From NCBI GenBank assembly GCA_003649445.1, contig QMRV01000132.1, forward strand, positions 1 through 5,470: DNA of 5,470 bases, read 5' to 3'. The notes below the pieces were generated by a model. That model was not told the DNA's origin. It saw only the letters and a program-made list of their open reading frames with translations, and did not search any database. Below, piece by piece: positions 1-5,470 of the stretch (its first letter is position 1; each line of letters starts with the position of its first letter). A program made the position numbers and the translations under genes. The stretch is from Thermoprotei archaeon (lineage in GTDB: Archaea > Thermoproteota > Thermoprotei > Thermofilales > B15-G2).

Positions 1-1
1 A

Positions 2-862
2 TTCCTATATGAGAACATCGACCCTAAATTCAAGCATATCTACGAAGGATTTAAAGTTAAACACCCTAGAAACTATCCAATACCAGAAATACCACCCGAG
101 AACGAAGTTAAGAAGATAATAGAAAACCTACCACAACCATACAAAACAATACTAGCAATAGCCTATGAAACAGGAGCAAGAATATCAGAAATACTATCAT
201 TAAGACTAAGAGATATTGAAGATCGAAAAGACTACATAAAAATACACATTAGAAACTCTAAATCAGAACAAAGAGTAGTATACCTAGTAGAATACAGGAA
301 AATACTACTAGAATGGCTAAAACAACATGCATTCAAAAACAATCCAAACGAATACCTATTCTACGCACCAAGAACCTACAAGAGACCAATGCTAAAATCA
401 GATATCTACATGGCATTAAGAAGAGTAAAGAGGAAACTAGGAATAAGAATTAGGATAACACCTCACCTACTAAGACACTTGAGAGCTACTGAGCTGTACT
501 ATAAGTTTAGGCTTAAAGAGAAAGAAATTATGAAGCTTATGGGTTGGAGAACGAGAACAATGATAGACATCTACGTTAAAGCCCTAGGAGACCCCGATCT
601 AGAAGAAAGATACCTAGCAATAGTTTATGGTCTAGGAGGAAATAGGGAAACAGATGAATACATTGAATGCCCAAGATGCTACACCAAGAATCCTAAGGCT
701 GCAAACTATTGCTGGAGATGCGGACTACCACTAACACCAACAACAATAGTAGAGAAAGAAAAGGAAAGAGATGAACTACTGAAACTAATAGAAAGACTTA
801 AAGAGATATTAACAAAGAATCCTGAAGTACTTAAAAAATTGCTGCTTGAATCAAGTAGCTGA
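2..862 (+). CDS. Tyrosine recombinase/integrase with C-terminal zinc ribbon (5'-partial)
   Basis: Site-specific recombinase that cuts and rejoins DNA through a covalent 3'-phosphotyrosine link. The frame is open from position 2 with no start, so 286 C-terminal residues are visible and the N-terminal core-binding domain lies outside the window. In visible numbering, the catalytic set is R60 (in TGARISEI), K87 in the beta-hairpin, H155 and R158 (HLLR), W182 (GW, in place of the usual second His) and nucleophile Y191 (DIYVK). The site is therefore intact. After the catalytic domain comes a CPRC...CWRC zinc ribbon (C223, C226, C237, C240) and then a charged, Leu-rich, probably coiled-coil tail (about 250-286). 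Such a ribbon is an addition to the basic XerA/XerD fold and may help bind DNA or partners. The gene converges on the Argonaute operon, 19 nt away. It could be the integrase of a mobile element or a domesticated recombinase; the sequence cannot decide. An ATG at 389 is internal and not the start. Confidence 0.9.
   Translation, partial: FLYENIDPKFKHIYEGFKVKHPRNYPIPEIPPENEVKKIIENLPQPYKTILAIAYETGARISEILSLRLRDIEDRKDYIKIHIRNSKSEQRVVYLVEYRKILLEWLKQHAFKNNPNEYLFYAPRTYKRPMLKSDIYMALRRVKRKLGIRIRITPHLLRHLRATELYYKFRLKEKEIMKLMGWRTRTMIDIYVKALGDPDLEERYLAIVYGLGGNRETDEYIECPRCYTKNPKAANYCWRCGLPLTPTTIVEKEKERDELLKLIERLKEILTKNPEVLKKLLLESSS
833..859 (-). terminator. Possible hairpin-plus-U-tract terminator for the Argonaute operon
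   Basis: On the minus strand an imperfect inverted repeat (GCTACTT-GATTC-AAGCAGC, one A.C mismatch, 841-859) is followed at once by AATTTTTT (840-833). This is about 23 nt past the ago stop codon. U-tracts alone can terminate archaeal transcription, so the T6 run is the stronger signal. The site lies inside the last codons of the convergent integrase gene, so it may also be coincidence of coding sequence. Confidence 0.4.
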
Positions 863-881
863 AGAGTTATGTACCATTTTC

Positions 882-2288
882 TTAAAAATAGAAGCGTATA
901 TCTCTAACTAAAGGTCCTCCTTTAACACCTAGTTTGACTATATCAGTAACCCTTTTCGCGTACTTTATAGTTACGGGTTCACGTAACATAACCCTTGTCG
1001 TATTCCAATCCATTTTAGTAAGGGAATACACTTGTAAAGCTAGCTCCTCTATGCTCCGATTTCCATAATACCTCATAAGCTCAAGAGGGCTTGGTGTTCC
1101 TACACCGGGGTATGATTCTTCAGCCTCAGAATAACCCGTAGTGTATAATAAGCCCCTATATTCCTCTAGCTTAAGAAATGTACCACGCATAGGATCTTTA
1201 CCTTCTGGTAATATCCTTAAATTGGTGTTTTCTATTATATGAAGCATATCTACGTTCTTAACACCACTTAAAGCCTTTACAGCACCCTTTATTTCGTCTT
1301 CAGTAAAATCTAGTGTTCTATGAATAGTTACAGAATAGGGCTTTTCATTTTCATGCATCATGTATGCTTCAATAGCTTTTGATATTATCCTATACATGCC
1401 TCTTAGTGTTAGATACGGCTTCTTATTCCATAATTCTGGGATCTGTTGATCTTTGTCTTCAAAATCGATGGCTACCATGTCTATGAATTCTCCATAGACA
1501 TTAAATATTTCAGCCACACCTATAGCAATTACTTGACCTTTTTCATCCTTTCTAATGCCATGTCTGATACCTATGAATACTGAGGATGGAGGTATCTCCT
1601 TTATTAGCCAAGGTCTTCCACCTGCCTTTACATATGTAGCTAATGAAAGATTCCAAAGAGTGTCCGCTAGATCAGGCGGTTCGAGCGCTTTATCTGTTAT
1701 TACTTGGGTTTTAACTCTACACTCTACACCTAAGACCTTGATTAGACTACGAAGATCAATACCTTTAACATTAAATGCCTCCTTTAACCTTGAAAACTTT
1801 GACTCGAGCTTTCCAGGTATATATACATATATTACTGTATTTGGACTGAAACCTTTATCTAAGATGTATTGGAATTTTTGACGATAAAGCTCTAGAAACC
1901 TCTCTTTAAACTCATCAATATTATCTGTGCTTACTACATGGTCTATCTCTTCTGTATTTATGAATACAAAATCATCCTCGAGACCGGGCTCGATGAGGTT
2001 TGCTTTATATAATGTCTTAAAGTTCTTGTAGGGATAGCGAACTGTTTTCCATTTTGACCGTATTTCTGTTGGAGTATTTAGATTCCTAATGAGCCTCTTC
2101 ATCTTACTAATAACTCCTTGATCCTTGAGGCAAACGACCTTAATGAATACGTTATTGAATTTTCTTTGAGAAGTATTGTAATCGTATGGTCCGAATTTTA
2201 TTAGCCCTAGTTTAGGATCAATTACCCTATCTACTTGACCTCTATAGAACATCAATGAGGGTTCGCTCCAATGTACTATCTCTACCAT
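882..2288 (-). CDS. Catalytically inactive MID-PIWI (short/pseudo-short) prokaryotic Argonaute, SiAgo-like
   Basis: Nucleic-acid-guided sensor; in related systems it holds a small guide and recognises a complementary invader strand. At 468 residues it lacks the N and PAZ domains of long Argonautes. Residues 1-40 carry the typical entry segment (SEPSLMF, then GLIKFGPYD). The MID domain (about 105-230) keeps a likely 5'-phosphate pocket: F165-x3-K169 (usually Y-x3-K), Q195 and K221 in YVKAGGRPW. The PIWI domain (about 235-468) has FIGIRHG, TIHRTLDF, a GTPSPLEL motif at 397-404, LTKMDWNT and PVTIKYAK, and ends in the hydrophobic RFYF usual for Ago C-termini. The catalytic DEDX positions read R242, T325 and K445 where Asp, Asp and Asp/His are expected, so the nuclease should be dead. 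The ATG start is supported by AGGTGAT just upstream. It is the last gene of a three-gene operon with an N-L1-L2-like partner and a membrane effector. The Ago identity is firm; the guide type and the matching to SiAgo are inferred. Confidence 0.93.
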   Translation of the reverse strand: MVEIVHWSEPSLMFYRGQVDRVIDPKLGLIKFGPYDYNTSQRKFNNVFIKVVCLKDQGVISKMKRLIRNLNTPTEIRSKWKTVRYPYKNFKTLYKANLIEPGLEDDFVFINTEEIDHVVSTDNIDEFKERFLELYRQKFQYILDKGFSPNTVIYVYIPGKLESKFSRLKEAFNVKGIDLRSLIKVLGVECRVKTQVITDKALEPPDLADTLWNLSLATYVKAGGRPWLIKEIPPSSVFIGIRHGIRKDEKGQVIAIGVAEIFNVYGEFIDMVAIDFEDKDQQIPELWNKKPYLTLRGMYRIISKAIEAYMMHENEKPYSVTIHRTLDFTEDEIKGAVKALSGVKNVDMLHIIENTNLRILPEGKDPMRGTFLKLEEYRGLLYTTGYSEAEESYPGVGTPSPLELMRYYGNRSIEELALQVYSLTKMDWNTTRVMLREPVTIKYAKRVTDIVKLGVKGGPLVRDIRFYF

Positions 2289-2291
2289 AGC

Positions 2292-2298
2292 ATCACCT
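2292..2298 (-). promoter_or_regulatory. Ribosome binding site of the ago gene
   Basis: AGGTGAT on the minus strand is a full match to the archaeal 16S anti-Shine-Dalgarno sequence. The core GGTG ends 5 nt before the ATG at 2288. It sits in the 14-nt gap after the stop of the upstream gene and fixes the ago start. The strong site suggests that the Ago is well translated relative to its operon partners. Confidence 0.75.
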
Positions 2299-2302
2299 TA
2301 CT

Positions 2303-3328
2303 CTATGATGTTCTATATTCTTTCCATACTTCGCTTTTGTCGATAATTGTTTGAATGCTCGGAATAGAATTAATTACTATCCCCTCTGGATCATCTCCTA
2401 CAGGTATCTTTATAGTGTTATTGCCTTCACTGATATAATATAATAATGCCATTAATGTTCTTAGCCTGTAAGACGTACGTTTAAGAGATAAGCGACGAAA
2501 TTCTTTATATGCCTCGCTACCAAGGGCTTTTATTGCAGTTGGATGCGCCTCTATATGGATAACGTGCTCAGGCACTTCATAAACTCTTCTCCTATTATCA
2601 ATAAGTTTTACAAGACTTCTACTCACATTTTCAGGACAAAAGATGTACTCTTTGTTTAAATGCTCTGTTTTTAAGACCTTTACCTTTTTACGCGGAAGTC
2701 TACACTGTCTTTTACCTTTCCAGGGACAAGGAATATAACATGTAAAGATCACATCCATTTCAACGGGATTATTAGGTGCTTTTATTAATGGTGTTACCTT
2801 AGGAAATAGTGTTAATGCTGGTACTCCGTCTATGATATCTAGCTTGTACCTAAAACCTTCGTGAACACGTAGTATATTGAGGTTTTCACCAACTATGCTG
2901 CTGATGAGCTTTACACGATAGATCTTATATACTTCAGCTTCAAGCTTGGGATTAGGACAAGCGATAAACACTTCATTTCTTTTACGAGGATCCCATGCAA
3001 ATCCCTTCCTTGTCAAGAACGATCTAAACGCTTTATAAATTAATACTCTAAGGATGTTTATGTCATTTCCTGAGAAGCTAAGAGGCCTAGGTTCCATTTC
3101 TTCAAAACATACAAAATTTTCTCGAAGTGCGTTTACGACACTATCCTTACTACCAATAAAATAAAGATTCTTCTCATGGTAATAGTAATAAGTGTCACGT
3201 ATGTGCATTAAAATCTGGTTTAATTCGTCATAGGAGAGATTTGAGATTATCTTTAATACGTTCACCATGGTCGGATACTTACGTATAAATAAGGTATTGA
3301 TATATACTTTATCATCGTGTGTATTCAT
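2303..3328 (-). CDS. Aga1-like Argonaute partner, probable detached N-L1-L2 half
   Basis: A 341-residue soluble protein that probably pairs with the following Argonaute to form the guide-loading and target-sensing complex. I see no enzyme motif, signal peptide or membrane segment. Clues to an N-L1-L2 origin are HEGFRYKLDIIDGVPALTLF (about 156-175), like the strand-linker stretch of Ago N/L1 regions, and VPEHVIHIEAHP followed by a helical Arg/Lys-rich stretch (about 252-298), like the L2 stretch just before MID. This is exactly what the neighbouring Ago lacks. Four cysteines in the middle (C197, C201, C209, C231; Cx3Cx7Cx21C) lie in a basic segment (KGKRQCRLPRKKVK) and could bind zinc or nucleic acid. 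The gene starts inside the effector gene (17-nt overlap) and ends 14 nt before ago, so translation is probably coupled. Aga1 of S. islandicus and the N-L1-L2 partner of Archaeoglobus AfAgo are the closest known parallels. The assignment is by context and weak motif likeness, not by alignment. Confidence 0.65.
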   Translation of the reverse strand: MNTHDDKVYINTLFIRKYPTMVNVLKIISNLSYDELNQILMHIRDTYYYYHEKNLYFIGSKDSVVNALRENFVCFEEMEPRPLSFSGNDINILRVLIYKAFRSFLTRKGFAWDPRKRNEVFIACPNPKLEAEVYKIYRVKLISSIVGENLNILRVHEGFRYKLDIIDGVPALTLFPKVTPLIKAPNNPVEMDVIFTCYIPCPWKGKRQCRLPRKKVKVLKTEHLNKEYIFCPENVSRSLVKLIDNRRRVYEVPEHVIHIEAHPTAIKALGSEAYKEFRRLSLKRTSYRLRTLMALLYYISEGNNTIKIPVGDDPEGIVINSIPSIQTIIDKSEVWKEYRTS

Positions 3329-4721
3329 TAACTTTCCCCTTCAATAACCTGTAGATACGATTAACCAACGGTACTTGCATGATTAATGTCACTTTATCTA
3401 TCCTACCTTTACTAAGAACTATGTCAAGTACTCTAGCATACGTTATTGAAAGCATTAATAGTAATAATGTAATAACCAGAGGAGGAGTTGAATATGATAG
3501 AAATATGTTTAATATTCTCCAAGGATCTGGACTGCCGCTGGCAATTCTTAGAGCTCCAATGAGGGCACTTATTTGATTACCCAGCAGCTGCCAGGCTACA
3601 AGTAATGTTAGTGAAAACGCGAGTAATATAGAAATCCACTTTACTATCATCGCCCACTTACTTTCTATAGGGATATAACCACTTTGATACAGTTTGACAC
3701 CGTTTTCAGCGAGTTTGAAGTTTTTGCGATCAAGTACGTATAATTTCTCTCTATCCATTAAATGTAAGAACCATAGGGCTAAAGCGTATGTTTCAACGTC
3801 CAGTGCTGGAATGTGTGCGGGTTGTGGTATCTTATTTAGGATTACTTTTTGACCTTTAATCTCTATGAAATCTGCTATGTCTGAGCTATACCTTCTCAAC
3901 ATTTCATTTGCTTCTCTTTCATTAAAACCTGCAAGAATAAGACTCGCAGCTTCCCTTATTCCTCTTTGTATGTCATAGTTAATTCTATTATGTAGTTCAT
4001 CGCGAAGATCCTTCTCTATCCTTTCCACTATGTTAAAGAGCAAAGCCTCTTGAGAGCTAATGTTTAGCTTAATCAAGTTATATAAACCTATGCCAAGCTT
4101 GGCCATCTCTCTAACGTTAAGCATGTTTTCATGTACTACTTTCTTGCATATCTCCTCTATCCCTCTTAGGATTTGTGCTTTATTTGGTATGAAAGATAAG
4201 CCAAATACAATGGGAATGATCAGTTTCTGTTCTTCCGGAAGTTTTATTGATGTGTATTTTTGAGCCAGAATTGAAGCTATATCATTTAATACGTTTTCGA
4301 ATTCTTTGAGGTCATGTAAGGCAAAGGATACATAGGACATCAGGTCAAACGAATTCAACCACTTCCTACTACCTACAATATTGAGCAGATCTTTAATGAT
4401 CTCCGTATCTTCTTTATCTAACATCCTACAATCGTGTAATAGCCTATATGCCAAAACAATACCTATTATAAACTCAACATCTAATATAGGTCTTAAGTCC
4501 CCATTTTCCATAACCTTCTTTACTACCCTTATTTTCTCTTTAAGATAACCATAATCTATATTGCGTATTGCTGAAATTCTTTTAAGTACAACTAAGCCCA
4601 AAGAGTAGGGAAAGAGCCTATCAACTTTCCTAGCGTACTCGATACCGAAGATTATATATCTCTTAAGGTCCCTTACTACATCATTCTCTACAATTGTATA
4701 CATTAGCTGTAAGGGACTCAT
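3312..4721 (-). CDS. Aga2-like membrane effector: helical cytoplasmic domain plus two C-terminal transmembrane helices
   Basis: Predicted killing effector of the Argonaute system: 469 residues, promoter-proximal gene of the operon. Residues 1-350 are Leu/Ile-rich and mostly helical with many charged residues, and show no enzyme motif I recognise. Two hydrophobic helices follow, about 362-380 (ISILLAFSLTLLVAWQLL) and about 403-428 (SYSTPPLVITLLLLMLSITY). A 20-odd-residue half-hydrophobic loop (about 381-402) joins them. A basic tail follows (R430, K438, R440, K443, R455, R458, K461, K463). Positive charges flank both helices on the same side, which suggests a membrane hairpin with N- and C-termini in the cytoplasm. 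This matches the described architecture of S. islandicus Aga2, which binds anionic lipids and depolarises the membrane when its Ago complex finds a target. The ATG start has GAGG 8 nt upstream and a TATA box at proper distance. There is no signal peptide. Membrane topology is clear; the toxic role is inferred from the operon. Confidence 0.75.
   Translation of the reverse strand: MSPLQLMYTIVENDVVRDLKRYIIFGIEYARKVDRLFPYSLGLVVLKRISAIRNIDYGYLKEKIRVVKKVMENGDLRPILDVEFIIGIVLAYRLLHDCRMLDKEDTEIIKDLLNIVGSRKWLNSFDLMSYVSFALHDLKEFENVLNDIASILAQKYTSIKLPEEQKLIIPIVFGLSFIPNKAQILRGIEEICKKVVHENMLNVREMAKLGIGLYNLIKLNISSQEALLFNIVERIEKDLRDELHNRINYDIQRGIREAASLILAGFNEREANEMLRRYSSDIADFIEIKGQKVILNKIPQPAHIPALDVETYALALWFLHLMDREKLYVLDRKNFKLAENGVKLYQSGYIPIESKWAMIVKWISILLAFSLTLLVAWQLLGNQISALIGALRIASGSPDPWRILNIFLSYSTPPLVITLLLLMLSITYARVLDIVLSKGRIDKVTLIMQVPLVNRIYRLLKGKVNEYTR
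3336..3341 (-). promoter_or_regulatory. Ribosome binding site of the aga1-like gene, inside the effector gene
   Basis: AAGGGG on the minus strand lies 7 nt before the ATG at 3328 and within the last codons of the upstream membrane-protein gene. Ribosomes finishing the effector would clear this site and could re-initiate, which fits translational coupling. It is a moderate rather than a perfect match to the anti-Shine-Dalgarno sequence. Confidence 0.5.
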
Positions 4722-4756
4722 TTTTGCATCCTCTCAGCAGGTCCATTTTACAAAAT

Positions 4757-4765
4757 CTATATAAT
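4757..4765 (-). promoter_or_regulatory. TATA box promoter of the Argonaute operon, with downstream Shine-Dalgarno site
   Basis: ATTATATAG on the minus strand is a good archaeal TATA box. Counting about 26 nt places transcription start near 4734, giving a leader of roughly 13 nt that just contains GAGAGGATG (4727-4735), a Shine-Dalgarno site ahead of the ATG at 4721. This is the only promoter I see for the three genes, so they are probably co-transcribed but separately from the EVE gene. The 74-nt gap to the EVE gene holds nothing else I can identify. Confidence 0.6.
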
Positions 4766-4795
4766 GCATAGTGGCATTTTATCGCAGGTGTGGAG

Positions 4796-5245
4796 CTAGC
4801 TCAAACTCTCTATAATCGTCATTGCATCTTGCTCAGATATGGGTCTTCTTAAATTAGCAGGAGTTCCTACTAGGTATGCTTGTGCTCTATCTTTCTTCTC
4901 AATAAATTTAAGCTTAGGCACTAATTCCTTGAAGTCAGCCACACCTAGTCTTATGGGTTCAAGCTTTACCCTCCAAGGATACTTAACCTTGCCCTCCCTA
5001 GTTTCATCAGGCCATAGAGGTTTGTCATCACGATACCAATCTGAAACCACTTTAAAAGCTCCGACAAATTTACCTCCAAGGTTCTTGGAACCTTTCTTCC
5101 TAACATAGAATATTATGATGTCCCCTGGTTTTATTAGGTTATGAGCTGATCTAGATATCTGTGTTTCTGGAGCACCATAGATATTCGTTGATTTTACTAC
5201 TTGCCAATTCTCTTCAGTGACTGTTATAATCCAGTATTTTGGCAA
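4796..5245 (-). CDS. EVE-domain (PUA-like) protein
   Basis: Small single-domain protein of the EVE family, a PUA-like fold known or predicted to bind modified bases in DNA or RNA; it is a reader rather than an enzyme. The 149 residues span one full domain. Recognisable parts are the opening strand KYWIITVT (3-10), the PGDIIIFYV turn and strand (40-48), a GGKFVGAFKVVSDWY segment (57-71), the PLWPDE motif (76-81) and the closing Arg-rich RRPISEQDA (133-141). W5, F46/Y47, W70 and W78 are candidates for the aromatic pocket that holds a flipped base. The start is TTG, supported by GGTG 8 nt upstream; no ATG lies nearer in this frame. It has its own TATA box, divergent from an AbrB-like gene, and precedes the Argonaute operon on the same strand. 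EVE domains are often found in defence islands and fused to restriction enzymes such as McrB. Free-standing archaeal EVE proteins also occur in ordinary contexts, so a role with the Argonaute is only a possibility. Confidence 0.88.
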   Translation of the reverse strand: MPKYWIITVTEENWQVVKSTNIYGAPETQISRSAHNLIKPGDIIIFYVRKKGSKNLGGKFVGAFKVVSDWYRDDKPLWPDETREGKVKYPWRVKLEPIRLGVADFKELVPKLKFIEKKDRAQAYLVGTPANLRRPISEQDAMTIIESLS

Positions 5246-5253
5246 CTCCTCTA

Positions 5254-5257
5254 CACC
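5254..5257 (-). promoter_or_regulatory. Ribosome binding site that decides the TTG start of the EVE gene
   Basis: GGTG on the minus strand sits 8 nt before the TTG at 5245. The usual EVE opening Lys-Tyr-Trp-Ile follows directly after this codon, so the start agrees with both the family's N-terminus and the site. A GAGGAG stretch touching the start codon is too close to serve on its own. Confidence 0.6.
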
Positions 5258-5279
5258 AAGAATTTAACAGTACTTAACC

Positions 5280-5288
5280 TTATATAAA
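5280..5288 (-). promoter_or_regulatory. TATA box of the EVE gene
   Basis: TTTATATAA on the minus strand, preceded by purine-rich bases that could act as a BRE. A distance of about 26 nt puts transcription start near 5258, immediately ahead of the GGTG ribosome site. It lies about 15 nt from the divergent TATA candidate, so the two promoters probably compete for or share bound regulators. Confidence 0.55.
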
Positions 5289-5300
5289 TCTCTAAAACCA

Positions 5301-5308
5301 TATTTATA
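5301..5308 (+). promoter_or_regulatory. TATA box candidate for the AbrB-like gene
   Basis: TATTTATA lies about 40 nt upstream of the GTG at 5345. It predicts a start near 5330 and a short leader carrying GGTG (5335-5338), 6 nt before the GTG. A second AT-rich stretch at 5315-5328 (ACTATAGATATATT) could instead drive a near-leaderless transcript. I favour the first because it leaves room for the ribosome site. Confidence 0.45.
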
Positions 5309-5344
5309 GAGGAGACTATAGATATATTGTCATGGGTGTTTTAA

Positions 5345-5470
5345 GTGGGTATTGGTAAGCGCGTCGTCCTGAAGACCACGAGGCTAGGGAGATATAATAG
5401 AACAACTGTACCCGAGGAAGTGCGGAAGTTGTTAAATCTTCGAGAGGGGGATGAAATAGCTTGGGTACTA
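5345..5470 (+). CDS. AbrB/SpoVT-type (swapped-hairpin) DNA-binding protein, 3'-partial
   Basis: The first 42 residues of a small transcription regulator or antitoxin-like protein. The visible part is the AbrB/MazE swapped-hairpin DNA-binding motif: basic opening GKRVVLKTTRLG, then RTTVPEEVRKLLNLREGDEIAWVL. The x-VP-x-x-R-x-x-L-x-L-x-x-GD-x-I-x-W pattern is diagnostic. The GTG start is set by an in-frame TAA directly before it (5342-5344) and by GGTG 6 nt upstream. Such proteins dimerise and often bind their own promoter, so it may control the shared divergent region with the EVE gene. The rest of the gene is outside the window, so I cannot say whether a toxin follows or whether it is a stand-alone regulator, a very common type in Thermoprotei. 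Confidence 0.85.
   Translation, partial: MGIGKRVVLKTTRLGRYNRTTVPEEVRKLLNLREGDEIAWVL

Noticed and set aside
1555..1881. Open frame of 108 codons on the plus strand
   Set aside because: It lies wholly antisense inside the Argonaute gene, shows no recognisable domain and has no convincing ribosome site.
882..2288. Active guide-directed nuclease of the long-Ago type
   Set aside because: The protein lacks N and PAZ domains and the catalytic positions read R, T and K rather than acidic residues or His.
3379..3576. Open frame of 65 codons on the plus strand
   Set aside because: Antisense to the membrane-helix part of the effector; its hydrophobic look is a shadow of that coding sequence.
4060..4263. 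Open frame of 67 codons on the plus strand
   Set aside because: Antisense inside the effector gene; no domain, promoter or ribosome site supports it.
4839..5108. Open frame of 89 codons on the plus strand
   Set aside because: Antisense inside the EVE gene, whose family match is clear.
5332..5358. Eight-codon ATG leader frame (MGVLSGYW) overlapping the AbrB-like start
   Set aside because: It could be a leader peptide if transcription begins near 5330, but it has no ribosome site, and the sequence is explained by the Shine-Dalgarno region of the AbrB-like gene.
1..5470. CRISPR array, tRNA gene or insertion sequence
   Set aside because: I saw no regularly spaced direct repeats, no cloverleaf-forming segment and no transposase or terminal inverted repeats within the window.

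Overview
The window looks like a piece of an AT-rich, probably hyperthermophilic crenarchaeal genome (Thermoprotei). The signs are archaeal TATA boxes about 26 nt upstream of the likely start sites, GGTG/GAGG Shine-Dalgarno sites, TTG and GTG starts, heavy use of AGA/AGG and ATA codons, and protein families typical of that group. The species cannot be named from the sequence.

Layout from left to right. Positions 2-862 (+) hold the C-terminal 286 residues of a tyrosine recombinase with an added zinc ribbon and helical tail; its N-terminus lies outside the window. Facing it, 19 nt away, is a compact three-gene block on the minus strand, read from right to left. It encodes a C-terminally membrane-anchored helical protein (4721-3312), a 341-residue protein that looks like a detached N-L1-L2 half of an Argonaute (3328-2303), and a 468-residue MID-PIWI Argonaute with a dead nuclease site (2288-882). 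Upstream, in the same direction but with its own promoter, is an EVE-domain protein (5245-4796). At the right edge, a divergent AbrB-like DNA-binding protein begins (5345-5470, partial).

The centre of interest is the three-gene block. Its composition matches the short-Argonaute abortive-infection system described in Sulfolobus islandicus (SiAgo with Aga1 and Aga2). In that system a nuclease-dead Ago and Aga1 form a guide-directed sensor of invader nucleic acid, which activates the membrane effector Aga2 to depolarise the membrane and kill the cell. Here the effector gene is promoter-proximal and overlaps the aga1-like gene by 17 nt, and the ago gene follows after 14 nt, so all three are probably made from one mRNA. 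The adjoining integrase suggests a mobile or defence-island setting, and the EVE protein fits that context. The Ago call rests on clear motif conservation. The Aga1 and Aga2 calls rest on position, size and architecture, and are less certain.
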